The notes: a model not told the origin generated them from the letters alone. Counted from the first letter of the stretch, positions 1 through 9,409 are shown. The stretch: 64,000 nucleotides of DNA from Burkholderia sp. NRF60-BP8 (GCF_001522585.2 NZ_CP013372.1:2046001-2110000), one strand, 5' to 3'. Program-made: numbers and translations.

Positions 1-696
1 GCCTTCTTCCAGCACCTCGACCTGCAGGTCGCCGGACACGAGGCCGCGCAGCGACGTGGTCAGCCACATCTGGTCGTAGTTGCCGGCGCCCGAATCGAGG
101 CACACGACGAGCGATACCTGGCCGAGCCGGTCGCGCAATGCGTCGACGTACGGCAGCAGGTCGTAGCTGCCCGACTCCTCGCAGGTCTCGATCAGACCGA
201 CGCAGCGCGGCCGCTCGATGCCCTGCTCGTCGAGCGCGCCGAGCGCCGCGAGGCTCGCGTAGATCGCATAGCCGTCGTCCGCGCCGCCGCGGCCGTACAG
301 CTTGCCGTTCTCGAACTTCGGCGTCCACGGGCCGAGATCCGCGCGCCAGCCGTCGAATTCGGGCTGCTTGTCGAGGTGGCCGTACAGCAGGATCGTGTCG
401 GTGCTGCCCGAACGCGTCGCGGGCGTCTCGAAGAAAATCACCGGCGTGCGGCCGGGCAAGCGCACGATCTCGAGCTTCAGGCCCTTCACGGGCTGCCGTT
501 CGGCCCACTGCGCGGCGTCGGTGACGACGCGCTCGAGATAACCGCGCTTCGCCCAGTCGGGGTCGAATGCGGGGCTCTTCGCCGGAATCGCGATGTAGTC
601 GGTCAGGGCGTGGAGGATTTCATCGTTCCACTTGCGCTCGATGAAGGTCACGAGCTTGTCATGGTCGAGGACGGGGGTGGTGTCGACGGAGGTCAT
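1..696 (-). CDS. M20 family metallopeptidase (N-terminal part)
   Basis: The gene reads from ATG at 696 leftwards and leaves the window, so only the first 232 residues are seen. The protein begins MTSVDTTPVLDHDKLVTFIE. The metal-site motif GHLDKQPE of M20/carboxypeptidase G2-type zinc peptidases is present near residue 119, followed by GRGGADDGYA, where the aspartate bridges the two metals in the family. CEESGS, further on, supplies the general-base and metal-ligand glutamates. The family hydrolyses dipeptides or N-acyl amino acids in the cytoplasm; the substrate cannot be told. The next gene on the left is outside the window. Confidence 0.88.
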   Translation of the reverse strand, partial: MTSVDTTPVLDHDKLVTFIERKWNDEILHALTDYIAIPAKSPAFDPDWAKRGYLERVVTDAAQWAERQPVKGLKLEIVRLPGRTPVIFFETPATRSGSTDTILLYGHLDKQPEFDGWRADLGPWTPKFENGKLYGRGGADDGYAIYASLAALGALDEQGIERPRCVGLIETCEESGSYDLLPYVDALRDRLGQVSLVVCLDSGAGNYDQMWLTTSLRGLVSGDLQVEVLEEG

Positions 697-1002
697 GGTG
701 GGGATGCCTGGATAGGGCTGACGAAAATCCAGATCATACGCCGATGCTCCCCTGCCGGCGCCCCCTTCCGCGCCGTTCAGACCGCCTTCGGAAACGCGTC
801 GCGCAGGCCGGCCGCGCAGGCGAGCGAACCGAGCCCGCCGGCTTCGCACACGGCAATCGCGCGGGCTCGACGAGCCGGCCATCGGCGCCTGGATCGACGA
901 CGAACGGGAAGGCGGCATCGGCCTCTTTTATCGGAATGCGTATCCGTCGCCACCGGTTGCGCTTTTCATCGTCGCGCAGCAAGCGCTCCCGCCCGGCGCC
1001 TG

Positions 1003-1965
1003 CTACGTGCCGCCGCGGTCCATCCCGCGCCGGTACGCGGCCGGGCTCGTCGCCGCGACGCGCCGGAAATGCCGGCGCAGCGATTCCTCGGATCCGAACC
1101 CCGCGCGCGCCGCGACCTGCGCCAGCGGCAACGCGGGCTGCGCTTCGAGCATGTCCTTCGCGACGTTCACGCGTTCGCGGATCAGCCACGCGAGCGGCGA
1201 CATCCCCGTCGCGTCCGCGAACCGACGCTGCAACGTGCGCGTGCTCATCGCGGCCTGCGCGGCGAGCGATGCCAGCGTGTGCGGCTCGGCCGCATGCGCG
1301 CGCATCCAGTCGATCAGCTTCGCGAGCCGGTCGGTGCCGCCCGGTGCGACCGGACGCGGCACGAACTGCGCCTGCCCGCCGTCGCGATGCGGCGGCAGCA
1401 CGAGGCGCTGCGCGACGCGGTTCGCGATCGCGCCGCCATGATCGCGGCGCACGAGATGCAGCAGCATGTCGAGCCCCGCCGCCGAGCCCGCCGACGTGAC
1501 GACCTGCCCTTCGTCGACGTACAGCGCATCCGGATTCACGCGCAGCGCCGGATAACGCGCCTGCAGGCGTTGCGCATACCGCCAATGCGTCGTCACGGTG
1601 AGGCCGTCGAGCACGCCGGCCGCCGCCAGCACGAATACGCCCGAACAGATCGAGCAGAGCCGGGCGCCGCGCCGGTGCGCGGCCCGCAGCTTCTTCAGCA
1701 ACGGCTCGGGCGGCAGCTCGTCCGGATCGCGCCAGCCCGGAATCACGATCGTATCCGCGCGATCGAGCGTCGCGAGCCGGTAAGGCGCGGCAACGGTAAT
1801 GCCGCCCGCCGCGCGCACGGGCCCCGGCTCGCTCGCGCATACCGCGAAGCGATACCAGTCGACGCCCAGCTCGGGGCGCTCGAGCGCGAACAGTTCGACC
1901 ACGCAGCCGAATTCGAACGTGCAGAGGCGATCGTAGGCGAGTGCGACGACGAGATGATTGTGCAT
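1003..1965 (-). CDS. ftrA: FtrA-like transcriptional regulator (DJ-1/PfpI + AraC)
   Basis: 320 residues. Residues ~5-170 form a DJ-1/PfpI (GATase1-like) domain with the nucleophile-elbow-like CSICSG at about 104-109; residues ~215-315 form a two-helix-turn-helix AraC DNA-binding domain (TLASLAAQAAMSTRTLQRRF, then a second HTH near SEESLRRHF). This is the GlxA/FtrA architecture; these regulators sense a small molecule through the catalytically dead amidase-like domain. It is transcribed away from a rhodanese gene 114 bp off, a pairing that suggests FtrA controls it. The FtrA name is by resemblance; the ligand is unknown. Confidence 0.85.
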   Translation of the reverse strand: MHNHLVVALAYDRLCTFEFGCVVELFALERPELGVDWYRFAVCASEPGPVRAAGGITVAAPYRLATLDRADTIVIPGWRDPDELPPEPLLKKLRAAHRRGARLCSICSGVFVLAAAGVLDGLTVTTHWRYAQRLQARYPALRVNPDALYVDEGQVVTSAGSAAGLDMLLHLVRRDHGGAIANRVAQRLVLPPHRDGGQAQFVPRPVAPGGTDRLAKLIDWMRAHAAEPHTLASLAAQAAMSTRTLQRRFADATGMSPLAWLIRERVNVAKDMLEAQPALPLAQVAARAGFGSEESLRRHFRRVAATSPAAYRRGMDRGGT

Positions 1966-2079
1966 GGCGCGATGTTACCGGAACTTGTCGATCGCGCCAC
2001 TGCCGCGACGTGCGCCGAACCGCGATACTGCCCTCCATTGCGGCGCGTTCCGTGCCCGTTCAACCAGGAGAGCCTCACC

Positions 2080-2499
2080 ATGTCCTACGTCACCGACGTC
2101 CCCGCCGCCGACAGTCTCGCCGCCCTCGCACATTTCGAGGCATCGCTGCGCTTCGAGACCGATTGCTGGGACGTGCACGACGCACTGGCGTCCGGCGCAC
2201 CCGATTTCGTGCTGCTCGACGTGCGCGGCCCCGAGCAGTTCGCCGCCGGCCACGTGCCCGGCGCGCGCAACCTGCCGCACCGCAAGATCGTCGAAAGCAA
2301 GCTCGCCGGTTACCCGACCGGCACGCTTTTCGTCGTCTATTGCGCGGGGCCGCACTGCAACGGCGCCGCACGTGCGGCGATCCGGCTCGCGCGCCTCGGC
2401 CGCCCGGTCAAGCTGATGATCGGCGGCGTGACGGGCTGGCTCGACGAAGGTTTCGCGCTGAGCAACGAAGTGCAGCCGGCGGACGCCGAAGCCGCCTGA
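2080..2499 (+). CDS. Rhodanese-like sulfurtransferase
   Basis: 139 residues; the start is fixed by an AGGAG ribosome-binding site about 9 bp before ATG 2080. A single rhodanese domain spans most of the protein: LLDVRGPEQFAAGHVPGARN (CH2A-type region) and the active-site loop VVYCAGPHCNGA with catalytic Cys88; Cys93 lies in the same loop. Single-domain rhodaneses move sulfane sulfur or act on thiol/arsenate-like substrates in the cytoplasm. The gene is divergent from ftrA, its likely regulator. The true substrate is not known. Confidence 0.88.
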   Translation: MSYVTDVPAADSLAALAHFEASLRFETDCWDVHDALASGAPDFVLLDVRGPEQFAAGHVPGARNLPHRKIVESKLAGYPTGTLFVVYCAGPHCNGAARAAIRLARLGRPVKLMIGGVTGWLDEGFALSNEVQPADAEAA

Positions 2500-2589
2500 T
2501 CGTCACCGAAAGCGCAACAATCAATTGCCGGCACATAAACGGAAAAAGCGCGACAATCAGCCTCATTGCAGTTCGGACGGAGCAGCACC

Positions 2590-2916
2590 ATGCATGATGC
2601 AGTCCTGATTCAAGTGGCCGGTTCAGTCGCAGCGATCGCGCTCTATTTCCTGCCGGCCGTCATTGCGGACCGGCGCGCCCGGCACGACAAGCTGACGATC
2701 GCGATGTTCAACGCACTGTTCGGGTGGACGGGCATCGGCTGGCTGATGACGCTGTACTGGGCGTGCCAGCCGAACCCGCGCACCGACGTCGCGCAGACGA
2801 TCCTCGCGAAGCGCCGCGGCGTCAGCATGCGGACCTTCTCGACCGGCCTCGTCGAACGCGTGCAACGCCGCGTCGCCGCCCAGGAGCAATGGGCGGAAAA
2901 GCAAGGTTGCCGTTGA
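2590..2916 (+). CDS. Superinfection-immunity-like small membrane protein
   Basis: 108 residues, started at ATG 2590, which has GGACGGAG just upstream; a longer in-frame start at 2566 lacks one. Two hydrophobic segments (about residues 5-24 and 36-58) with the motif FNALFGWTGIGWLMTLYWA between them match the superinfection immunity (Imm_superinfect) family named after phage T4 Imm. The C-terminal third is basic and charged and probably cytoplasmic. In phage T4 the protein blocks DNA injection by a second phage; in chromosomal bacterial copies the role is unproven. No other phage genes are nearby. Confidence 0.7.
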   Translation: MHDAVLIQVAGSVAAIALYFLPAVIADRRARHDKLTIAMFNALFGWTGIGWLMTLYWACQPNPRTDVAQTILAKRRGVSMRTFSTGLVERVQRRVAAQEQWAEKQGCR

Positions 2917-2931
2917 GCCCTTCTTTCCCCT

Positions 2932-4092
2932 TCACGTTATCGCGTCGAACTTCGGCATCCTGACGTTGGTCGACGCGCGGTAATCCCACTTCAGCGCATC
3001 GCGCGGCGGCCAGCCGCCCGCGCGCAAGCGCGCCGCGAACGCCCCCGCCGTCACCGCCCGTGCGATCCGCTCGCCCGGACACCCGTGCGGCCCCGTGCCG
3101 AAGCCGAAATTCGGCCCCGTCGTGCGGCCGGGCATCAGCCGGTGCGGATCGCGATGCACGGCTGGATCGCGGTTCGCCGCCGCCAGCACGACGAGGATCG
3201 CATCGCCGGCCTCGACGCTCACGCCTTCGATCGTCGTGCGCGCCGCGACGAAGCGGCGCGTGTTCTGCACCGGCGAATCGAAACGCCCGACCTCGGCGAC
3301 GAATGCGTCGAGCGCGGCGGCGTCCGGCATCGCGCCTGCTTCGCCATTCCATGCCACGAGGGCATTGCCGAGCCATGCGGCGGTCGCCTCGCACGTCTGC
3401 GACAGCAATCCGACGAGATTCGCGACCCGCGCGCCGCTCGCCTGCCAGCCCGACGCCCGTGCCGCCTGCTGCACGGCGGCGACCAGCGTGCCGTCCTCCG
3501 CATGCGACTGCGCGACGCGTTCCGTCATCCGGTCGAGCAGTTGCCGCGCAGCGTCGCTCGCGCGCGCCAGCGCCGCAGCATCCGACAGCGGCGACAGCGC
3601 GGCGACGAACTCGACGACCCGCGCCGCGATGTCGTCGAGCTGCGTTTCGTCGAAGCCGAGCAGATCGGCGACCGCGCACACCGGCACCGTCATGCACCAT
3701 GCGTTCAGCGCGTCGGCATCGCCCGGCGCCGGCAGTCGCCGCGCGGCAAGCGCCTCGGCGCGATCGCGCAGCGCATCCGTGTCGATCGGCGCGAACGCCG
3801 CGCGCAACGCCTGCTTCGGCACATCGTGTCGCGACGCGCCGTCGTTCATGCGCACCAGCTCGCCGAACAACGCGCCGGCCGTCGTGCCGCGCAATGCGGG
3901 CGGCACCGGCGCGTCCAGCGGGCGCACACGGCAGGCCGGATCGCCGAGCACGGCCGTCACGGCCGCCGCGCGGCTCGCGACCCACAGGCCGAGCGTGGCG
4001 TCGAACGCGAGCGGCGGCCCGTCGACGAGCGCTGCGTAATAGGGATAGGGATCGCGGTGCGTGACCGCTGCAATGGGATCGATCGGGTTCAT
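2932..4092 (-). CDS. Cytochrome P450
   Basis: 386 residues from ATG 4092. The heme-binding signature NFGFGTGPHGCPGERIAR is at about residues 328-345, with the thiolate ligand Cys338. The K-helix E-x-x-R is present as EVGR, followed by NTRRFVA. The I-helix usually reads AGxxT but here is LLSQTCEATAAWL, so the oxygen-activation region is atypical. Bacterial soluble P450s hydroxylate small molecules using a ferredoxin; no redox partner lies nearby. It converges with the superinfection-immunity-like gene, 15 bp from it. Substrate unknown. Confidence 0.88.
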   Translation of the reverse strand: MNPIDPIAAVTHRDPYPYYAALVDGPPLAFDATLGLWVASRAAAVTAVLGDPACRVRPLDAPVPPALRGTTAGALFGELVRMNDGASRHDVPKQALRAAFAPIDTDALRDRAEALAARRLPAPGDADALNAWCMTVPVCAVADLLGFDETQLDDIAARVVEFVAALSPLSDAAALARASDAARQLLDRMTERVAQSHAEDGTLVAAVQQAARASGWQASGARVANLVGLLSQTCEATAAWLGNALVAWNGEAGAMPDAAALDAFVAEVGRFDSPVQNTRRFVAARTTIEGVSVEAGDAILVVLAAANRDPAVHRDPHRLMPGRTTGPNFGFGTGPHGCPGERIARAVTAGAFAARLRAGGWPPRDALKWDYRASTNVRMPKFDAIT

Positions 4093-4193
4093 GCGTCCAG
4101 TATCGGCGCAGCGCGCCGTCGCATGTTTCGGGGTGACGTGAAATGTCGTCGCACGGACGCCGCGCGCCGCGGCATCGCAGCGGCCGGCCGGCG

Positions 4194-4460
4194 TCAGGCC
4201 GCCGACCGGTCGCGGTGCGACTGCATGCGCAGTCGTACCCGCCCGGCCGAAATCGCGCGCGGCTCGGGCACCACCGTGTCGTGATGGAACATTTCCTGCC
4301 GGAACTCGCCGCTTTCGTCGAACCACTGGCAGATCAACCAGTCGCCGTCGTCGAACACGACCGGCCCGGCATACGTGACGGTCATGCGCGGCCCGCCCGT
4401 TTTCAGCGTCACGACGTCGCCCACGCGAAACCTGACGCGGTGATTTTCTCGGATCGTCAT
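4194..4460 (-). CDS. YodC-like DUF2158 protein
   Basis: 88 residues. The core FRVGDVVTLKTGGPRMTVTYAG...WLICQWFDESGEFRQEMFHHDTV is the DUF2158/YodC fold, a small SH3-like barrel of unknown function, here with a basic C-terminal tail. It is preceded by an AT-rich stretch with repeated TATATTGA-like motifs at 4478-4500 that should hold its promoter. No operon partner: the P450 gene follows 101 bp downstream on the same strand and may be co-transcribed. Confidence 0.75.
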   Translation of the reverse strand: MTIRENHRVRFRVGDVVTLKTGGPRMTVTYAGPVVFDDGDWLICQWFDESGEFRQEMFHHDTVVPEPRAISAGRVRLRMQSHRDRSAA

Positions 4461-4804
4461 CGCTCTCTCAGCTTTTTATATATTGAATATATTGATATTC
4501 CCGGCGGCCCACTCACCGGTCATTGGAACGTGCCGCAGATTATCAATCAAATAATCATCCGGCAACTCCCGCGCACGGCAACGCGCTGAGCGGGAACCTG
4601 CAACAATGCGCGGGATCGTCGCGCATGACGACCCGCCGAGCGTCAGCGCCCGCGCGGCTTGCACGCCGATTGCGACCGATCGAACGGAATGCGGAGAATA
4701 GACGACGATTTTTGCGCCGTCACCGACGATTAATTCCGACGCGAAACCGGTTGATTATTGTCAATCAATGCCACGCCGTAAACGATTCCATTTTTTATTG
4801 GGGC
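4461..4804. other. AT-rich intergenic stretch with two inverted repeats
   Basis: 344 bp without a supportable gene. Its base composition is visibly poorer in GC than the flanks. It contains GATTAT-N7-ATAATC at 4538-4556 and TTGATT-N6-AATCAA at 4751-4768, both exact inverted repeats that could be operators for the yodC-like gene or for an unseen transcript. No terminator was recognised. Confidence 0.45.
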
Positions 4805-5665
4805 TCATTCGTCGAACGAAATCGGCGAATTATCCGGTGCAGCAAACCAGCGGTTGATATCGCGCCCCGGTACGGCCGTCCGGGTAAAGGTGAACGTGCC
4901 GTCGCGCCTCATCTCCGTCGCCGCGCGCAGGAATGCGCCGAGCGCGGCCCGCGCCAGCGCGCCGCCGACGCTGACGCGCTTCACGCCGAGCGCCGCCAGC
5001 TCGTCGACGCTCAGCAACCCGCCCTGCAGACCCATGACGACATTGACGGGCGCGCCGACCGCCCGGGTCACCGCCGCGATCTCGTCGGCGTCGGTGATGC
5101 CGGGCGCATACAGCACGTCGGCGCCGGCGTCGCGATAGGCGACCAGCCGCGCGATCGTGTCGTCGAGGTCGCGCCGCCCGTGCAGGTAGTTTTCGCAGCG
5201 CGCGGTCAACGTGAACGGAAACGGCAGCGCACGCGCCGCGTCGACGGCCGCCGCGATCCGCTCCACCGACGCGTCGCGCGCGTAGATCGGCGTATCGGCG
5301 CGGCCGGTCGCGTCCTCGATCGAGCCGCCGACCGCGCCCGCCTCGGCCGCCAGCCGGATCGTTTCGGCCACCGTGTCGGGGGCGTCGCCGAAGCCGTTCT
5401 CGAGATCGGCGCTCACGGGCAGGCCGCCCGCGGCGACGAGATCGGCGATGTGAGCGAGCATCGCGTCGCGGTCGATCGCGTTGTCGGGTCGCCCTTTCGA
5501 AAACGCGTAGCCGGCGCTCGTCGTGGCGAGCGCCTCGAAACCGGCCATCGCGAGCAGGCGCGCGGTGCCGGCGTCCCACGGGTTCGGGATGATGAACGCG
5601 CCGGGGCGCGTGTGCAGCGCGCGGAAGGCTTCGGCGTGGCGGGCTTGCAGGTCGGAACGGGTCAT
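4805..5665 (-). CDS. Isocitrate lyase/PEP mutase-family enzyme
   Basis: 286 residues from ATG 5665. The protein shows the PEP mutase/ICL superfamily barrel: IIPNPWDAGTARLLAMAGF at the N-terminus, TTSAGYAFSKG, SADLENGFGDAP (the D-x-E-x-G-F-G metal-binding segment), GGSIEDATG, and LTARCENYLHGRRDLDDTI. The canonical KKCGH cysteine signature of true isocitrate lyase is not seen, which favours the carboxyphosphonate mutase/oxaloacetase-like branch that makes or breaks C-C or C-P bonds. No phosphonate genes are nearby, so the reaction is open. Confidence 0.82.
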   Translation of the reverse strand: MTRSDLQARHAEAFRALHTRPGAFIIPNPWDAGTARLLAMAGFEALATTSAGYAFSKGRPDNAIDRDAMLAHIADLVAAGGLPVSADLENGFGDAPDTVAETIRLAAEAGAVGGSIEDATGRADTPIYARDASVERIAAAVDAARALPFPFTLTARCENYLHGRRDLDDTIARLVAYRDAGADVLYAPGITDADEIAAVTRAVGAPVNVVMGLQGGLLSVDELAALGVKRVSVGGALARAALGAFLRAATEMRRDGTFTFTRTAVPGRDINRWFAAPDNSPISFDE

Positions 5666-5809
5666 CGCGAACTCCGGGGAAGGTGTTGACGAGTGAGCAT
5701 ACGCCGGTCGTGCACGCGACGTTTCAGCGTTCGCCGAAATGTCGTCGCGCAACAGGACAAACGCGCCGATGCCGAATGCAGGCCGCCACGCACGGCCGCC
5801 CGCGTCGGT

Positions 5810-7477
5810 TCACGTCGATGCGGACAGCCCGACGTCGACGCCGAGCAACACGTCGGTGACCGCCTCGGAGAACCGCATCGCGCGACCGTCGATCAGCACG
5901 CCATCCGGATTCGACGGATCGCGCACCGCCGGCGGCACGCCGTGCGCGACCAGCACGCGCGCGCACGCTTCCCAGTCGGGATCGCCGACGCCCTCCGGCT
6001 CGTTGACGGACGCCCAAGACAACGTACCGAGCGCATCGCTGCCGAAGCCGTGCAGGTCGCGCCAGCTTGCGCCGTGCGCGAGCAGGAACGCCAGCAGTTC
6101 GGCATCGCCGCGGAACACCGCGTGGTTCAGCGCACTCGCGTCCCAGTCGCCGCCGCGCGCGGCGATCGGCCAGCCCAGTTCGACCATCACCTTCACCGCA
6201 TCGCGCGAACCCCACGCGGCGGCGTCCGGCAGCAGCCGCAGCCGGTCGTCGGACAGTGCGCCCGGCAGCTCGGGACGACGCGCCTGGATACGGCGCGCGT
6301 CGTCGGCATCGGCGCGCGCGCAGGCCGCCACGAACGCGTCGTGTGCGTCGAGCGCCTCCTCCGCGCCGGCCGCACGCAACAGCGCCGCGACGTCGGACAA
6401 CCCGGTCTGCATCGCGAGCCGGTACGCGCTCACGCCCGCGGCGGTCCGCGCGCGGGGATCGGCGCCGGCCGCCAGCAGCGCGGCGACATGGCGCGCCGTG
6501 CAACGCACGGCGATCGCGCGCAGCAACGGCGCACCCCACATCTTCGTCGGCCCGTCGCCGGCCGGCTCGTTCGGGTCGCCGCCATGCGCGAGCAGGCACT
6601 CGAGCGCGGCAGCGTCCGGCACGTCGAGCGCCCGCCGCAACGCATTCGTCCCGCTCACCCGTGCGCCGTGCTCGAGCAGCAGGCGCGTGCATGCCGGGTT
6701 CTCCACCGAGTGATACAGCGATTCGCCGTCGTTCGGATCGGCGCCGGCTTCCAGCAGCATCGCGGTGAGCGCCGGATCGCGATTGACGCCGGCGGCGCCA
6801 TACAGCGCCGACAGCGGCGCCGACTCGTCGGGCTCCGCAAGCGAGGCCGGCGGCGTCCGGTTGCCGATCCGCTGGTTCGGATCGGCGCCCGCGTCGAGCA
6901 GATAGCGCGCGCACGTACGCAGCCGGGCCGCGAATTCGGGAAGCTGGCCGAGCTGCGAATGCGTGACGGCGACGAGCGGCGGCAACTTCAGCGCACCGCC
7001 GGCGCGCGCGATCCAGCCGGGATCGGCGGCCAGCGCCGCCTTCACCGCGTCGAGATCGCCCGACGCGCACGCGACCGCCGGGTCCGCCGATACGAGATCG
7101 GGACGATCGCGCAGCAATTGCGCGGCGACGCGCGGCCGGGCCGCGTCGGAGCCGCCGGTCACGTCGGCGCCGTACGCGAGGTCGAGCCAGCGGCGAATCA
7201 ACGACGACCGCGGTTGCCGCGCGAGCGCATGCGTTTCGACGAACACGCCGAGATCGGCCCATGAAGCAAAACCGTACTCGCGCGCGATGCAGGACTGCGC
7301 GTCGTGCAGGCGGAGCCCGAGCGCGAGCGTTTGGTCATGCGTGCGATTCGCGGCCGCCGGCAGGGACCGGACGAAGCGCGCGACGGCCTCGGCGTCGCCC
7401 TGCCGGTACAGGCGCAACAACGCCTTGGCCTGCTTTTTCAGATGATCGGGATGGGCGTTGGAAGGCAGCTTTTTCAT
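5810..7477 (-). CDS. Ankyrin-repeat protein
   Basis: 555 residues from ATG 7477. It opens with a charged helix (HPDHLKKQAKALLRLYRQGD) found at the start of a subgroup of bacterial ankyrin proteins, then FASWADLGVFV. About eight ankyrin-type units follow, marked by YLLDAGADPNQR, MLLEAGADPND, LLLEHGARV, CLLAHGGDPNE, ALLAAGADPRA, MVELGWPIAARGG, FLLAHGASW and VLVAHGVPP. There is no signal peptide, so a cytoplasmic protein-binding role is expected. No partner gene is evident; function unknown. Confidence 0.85.
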   Translation of the reverse strand: MKKLPSNAHPDHLKKQAKALLRLYRQGDAEAVARFVRSLPAAANRTHDQTLALGLRLHDAQSCIAREYGFASWADLGVFVETHALARQPRSSLIRRWLDLAYGADVTGGSDAARPRVAAQLLRDRPDLVSADPAVACASGDLDAVKAALAADPGWIARAGGALKLPPLVAVTHSQLGQLPEFAARLRTCARYLLDAGADPNQRIGNRTPPASLAEPDESAPLSALYGAAGVNRDPALTAMLLEAGADPNDGESLYHSVENPACTRLLLEHGARVSGTNALRRALDVPDAAALECLLAHGGDPNEPAGDGPTKMWGAPLLRAIAVRCTARHVAALLAAGADPRARTAAGVSAYRLAMQTGLSDVAALLRAAGAEEALDAHDAFVAACARADADDARRIQARRPELPGALSDDRLRLLPDAAAWGSRDAVKVMVELGWPIAARGGDWDASALNHAVFRGDAELLAFLLAHGASWRDLHGFGSDALGTLSWASVNEPEGVGDPDWEACARVLVAHGVPPAVRDPSNPDGVLIDGRAMRFSEAVTDVLLGVDVGLSAST

Positions 7478-7660
7478 GCGGATCCTCGTGCGTGGATGGC
7501 CGAAGGTCCGCAATACCGCCAGCACAAAGGATGGGGGAAGACTGGATTTGCAGCGACAGGTGGGTTGAACCCTTTCCGCGGACCCGGAAGCGACCTGCAT
7601 CGCTGGCCGGTATCGTAGGCGACGGCCGCCGGCGTCGTCAATCGTGCGGCGCGGCGCCGC

Positions 7661-8086
7661 TCAGCCCGCGAGTTTCTTCGTCAGAAAGATGCGGGTGTGC
7701 CCGACCGGGTAATCGTGGAGTTCGCCGAAGCGGACATAGCCGCGCTTCTCGTAGAACGGCCGCGCCTGGAAGTCGAACGTGTCGAGCCACGCACCGTGGC
7801 AGCCGCGCGCGACGGCCTCCTGTTCGGCCAGATCCATGATGCGCGTGCCGGCGCCTTGGCCGCGCGCGGCCTCGGGCACCACGAGCAGGTCGACATGCAG
7901 CCAGCCGAACGCCGTGCCGCCCCACAGGCCGCCGACCACCGCGCCGGTCTCGTCGGTCACGATCACGGCCAGCGGCCGGGAGTCGACCGGGCCGGCCTGG
8001 CTTTCGTTGAAGCGGATGAGCGGCGCGACGATCTGCTTGCGCACCTCCGGGTCGCCCGCATCGGTCACGGCATAGGTCAACGTCAT
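7661..8086 (-). CDS. GNAT family N-acetyltransferase
   Basis: 141 residues. The acetyl-CoA binding segment VVPEAARGQGAGTRIMDLAE (motif A, R/Q-x-x-G-x-G/A) lies at about 77-96, followed by the typical C-terminal strand-helix DTFDFQARPFYEKRGYVRFGEL. Such soluble enzymes transfer acetyl groups to small amines, antibiotics or protein termini; the substrate cannot be read. It lies 54 bp downstream of, and on the same strand as, the RpiR regulator gene, so the two may be co-transcribed. Confidence 0.87.
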   Translation of the reverse strand: MTLTYAVTDAGDPEVRKQIVAPLIRFNESQAGPVDSRPLAVIVTDETGAVVGGLWGGTAFGWLHVDLLVVPEAARGQGAGTRIMDLAEQEAVARGCHGAWLDTFDFQARPFYEKRGYVRFGELHDYPVGHTRIFLTKKLAG

Positions 8087-8140
8087 CGGTTGCGTGGGGT
8101 CGTGGATGAAAGTGGGCGGAAACCGTGCATGCCGCGCCCG

Positions 8141-9001
8141 TCAAACGACGTACGCGCCCTTCGCGTGCAGTTCCGCTTCGGTCCGCTCGAGCGCCGCGAT
8201 CGCATCGCTGCCTTCGAGCGCCAGCAACTGCGCGACCAGCGCCTCGGCCATCGCATGCGCGGCCACCAGCGACGGAAAGAACGACGGGCTGTCGTGCGTG
8301 AAGATCAGTTGCGCGTCCGCGTGCAGCGCGATCGGCGACACCGCGCTGTCGGTAATCGCGACGATCCGGCTGCCCTGCGCCTTCGCGGCCTGCGCGACGC
8401 GCGTCGCTTCGGCCGAATACGGTGCGAAGCTGACGATCACGGTCACGTTCTGCTTCGCGATCGTGCGCAACTCCATTTCGAGGGAACCGGCGACGCCGTT
8501 GAGCAACGACACGGTCGGACGAAACAGCCGGTAGCCGTAGACGAAACCGAACGCGACCGGGTAGCACGAGCGAAAACCCGCCACGTGCACGTGCGACGCC
8601 TTGCGGATCAGCCTCGCCGCATCCGCGAGCGCGTGCTCGTTCTGCGCGGCGGTCGCCGACAGGTTGTGCTGCTGCGCGGCGAGCAGATCGTGCGCGAGCG
8701 ACGCCTTCGCGTCGGGCCGCACGAGCGAGCGCGCACGCTGCGTGAGCGGTTCGGGACGCGTGCGCACGCGTGCGACGCACAGGTCGCGCAGCTCGTTCCA
8801 GCCGGGAAAGCCGAATTGCTGCGCGAGCCGCACGAGCGACGCAGGCTGCACCTGCGCGCGCTGCGCGACCTTGCGCATCGACGACGTGGCGACTTCGTCG
8901 GGATGATCGAGCAGGAAGGCGGCGCCCGCCTGGAATTGCGGGCTCAGCTCGGAAAATTGCGCCCGGATCCGGGACGCGAGTTCGTCGAAATTGGCGGCCA
9001 T
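8141..9001 (-). CDS. MurR/RpiR family transcriptional regulator
   Basis: 286 residues. The N-terminal ~77 residues form the HTH_6 domain (ATSSMRKVAQRAQVQPASLV and RLAQQFGFPGWNELRDL). A SIS sugar-phosphate isomerase-like domain follows at about 120-255 (HVHVAGFRSCYPVAFGF, TVIVSFAPYSAEATRVAQAA, IVAITDSAVSPIA). RpiR-type regulators bind phosphorylated sugars through SIS. No sugar genes are adjacent, so the target genes are unknown. The only same-strand neighbour downstream is the GNAT gene. Confidence 0.88.
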   Translation of the reverse strand: MAANFDELASRIRAQFSELSPQFQAGAAFLLDHPDEVATSSMRKVAQRAQVQPASLVRLAQQFGFPGWNELRDLCVARVRTRPEPLTQRARSLVRPDAKASLAHDLLAAQQHNLSATAAQNEHALADAARLIRKASHVHVAGFRSCYPVAFGFVYGYRLFRPTVSLLNGVAGSLEMELRTIAKQNVTVIVSFAPYSAEATRVAQAAKAQGSRIVAITDSAVSPIALHADAQLIFTHDSPSFFPSLVAAHAMAEALVAQLLALEGSDAIAALERTEAELHAKGAYVV

Positions 9002-9055
9002 CTTGGTGGGAACGGAAACCGGTCGCCCATGGTATCACCGGCCCCGCGCCCACCG

Positions 9056-9409
9056 TCAGCGCAGCACTTCGACGTGATCGGCGTCGACCTTCACGCGGCC
9101 CGACCATTTGCGCTCGAATTCGCCGGTCAGCTTCACTTCGTTCTTGTCGCTGACGGGCTGGCCCGCGGCCCACAGCTTGGGGTCGATCTCGACGCGGATC
9201 GTGCCGGTCGCGTCGGCGAACTCGTAATCCTCGCCGCCGACGTGCTTGACGATGCGCCCCTGCAACTGCACGTGCTGGTCGTCTCGGCCGTTGGCGAGCA
9301 GCGCCTTCACGGTCGTCGTGGTCAGCGCGGACGGCCCCGTGTATTGCGCGTAGACGGCGGCAGGCAGCGCGACGAGCGCGACCGCCAGGATTCTGGCCAG
9401 GTGTTTCAT
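9056..9409 (-). CDS. YgiW/YdeI-type OB-fold stress protein
   Basis: 117 residues. Residues 1-21 are a clear signal peptide ending ...AAVYA-Q. The mature part (HVQLQGRIVKHVGGEDYEFADATGTIRVEID...VKLTGEFERKW) is the BOF (bacterial OB-fold, NirD/YgiW/YdeI) domain, a periplasmic protein linked in enterics to peroxide, acid and cationic-peptide tolerance. In E. coli ygiW precedes qseBC; here it is divergent from the qseBC-like pair, which keeps the functional link but changes the transcription layout. Confidence 0.88.
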   Translation of the reverse strand: MKHLARILAVALVALPAAVYAQYTGPSALTTTTVKALLANGRDDQHVQLQGRIVKHVGGEDYEFADATGTIRVEIDPKLWAAGQPVSDKNEVKLTGEFERKWSGRVKVDADHVEVLR

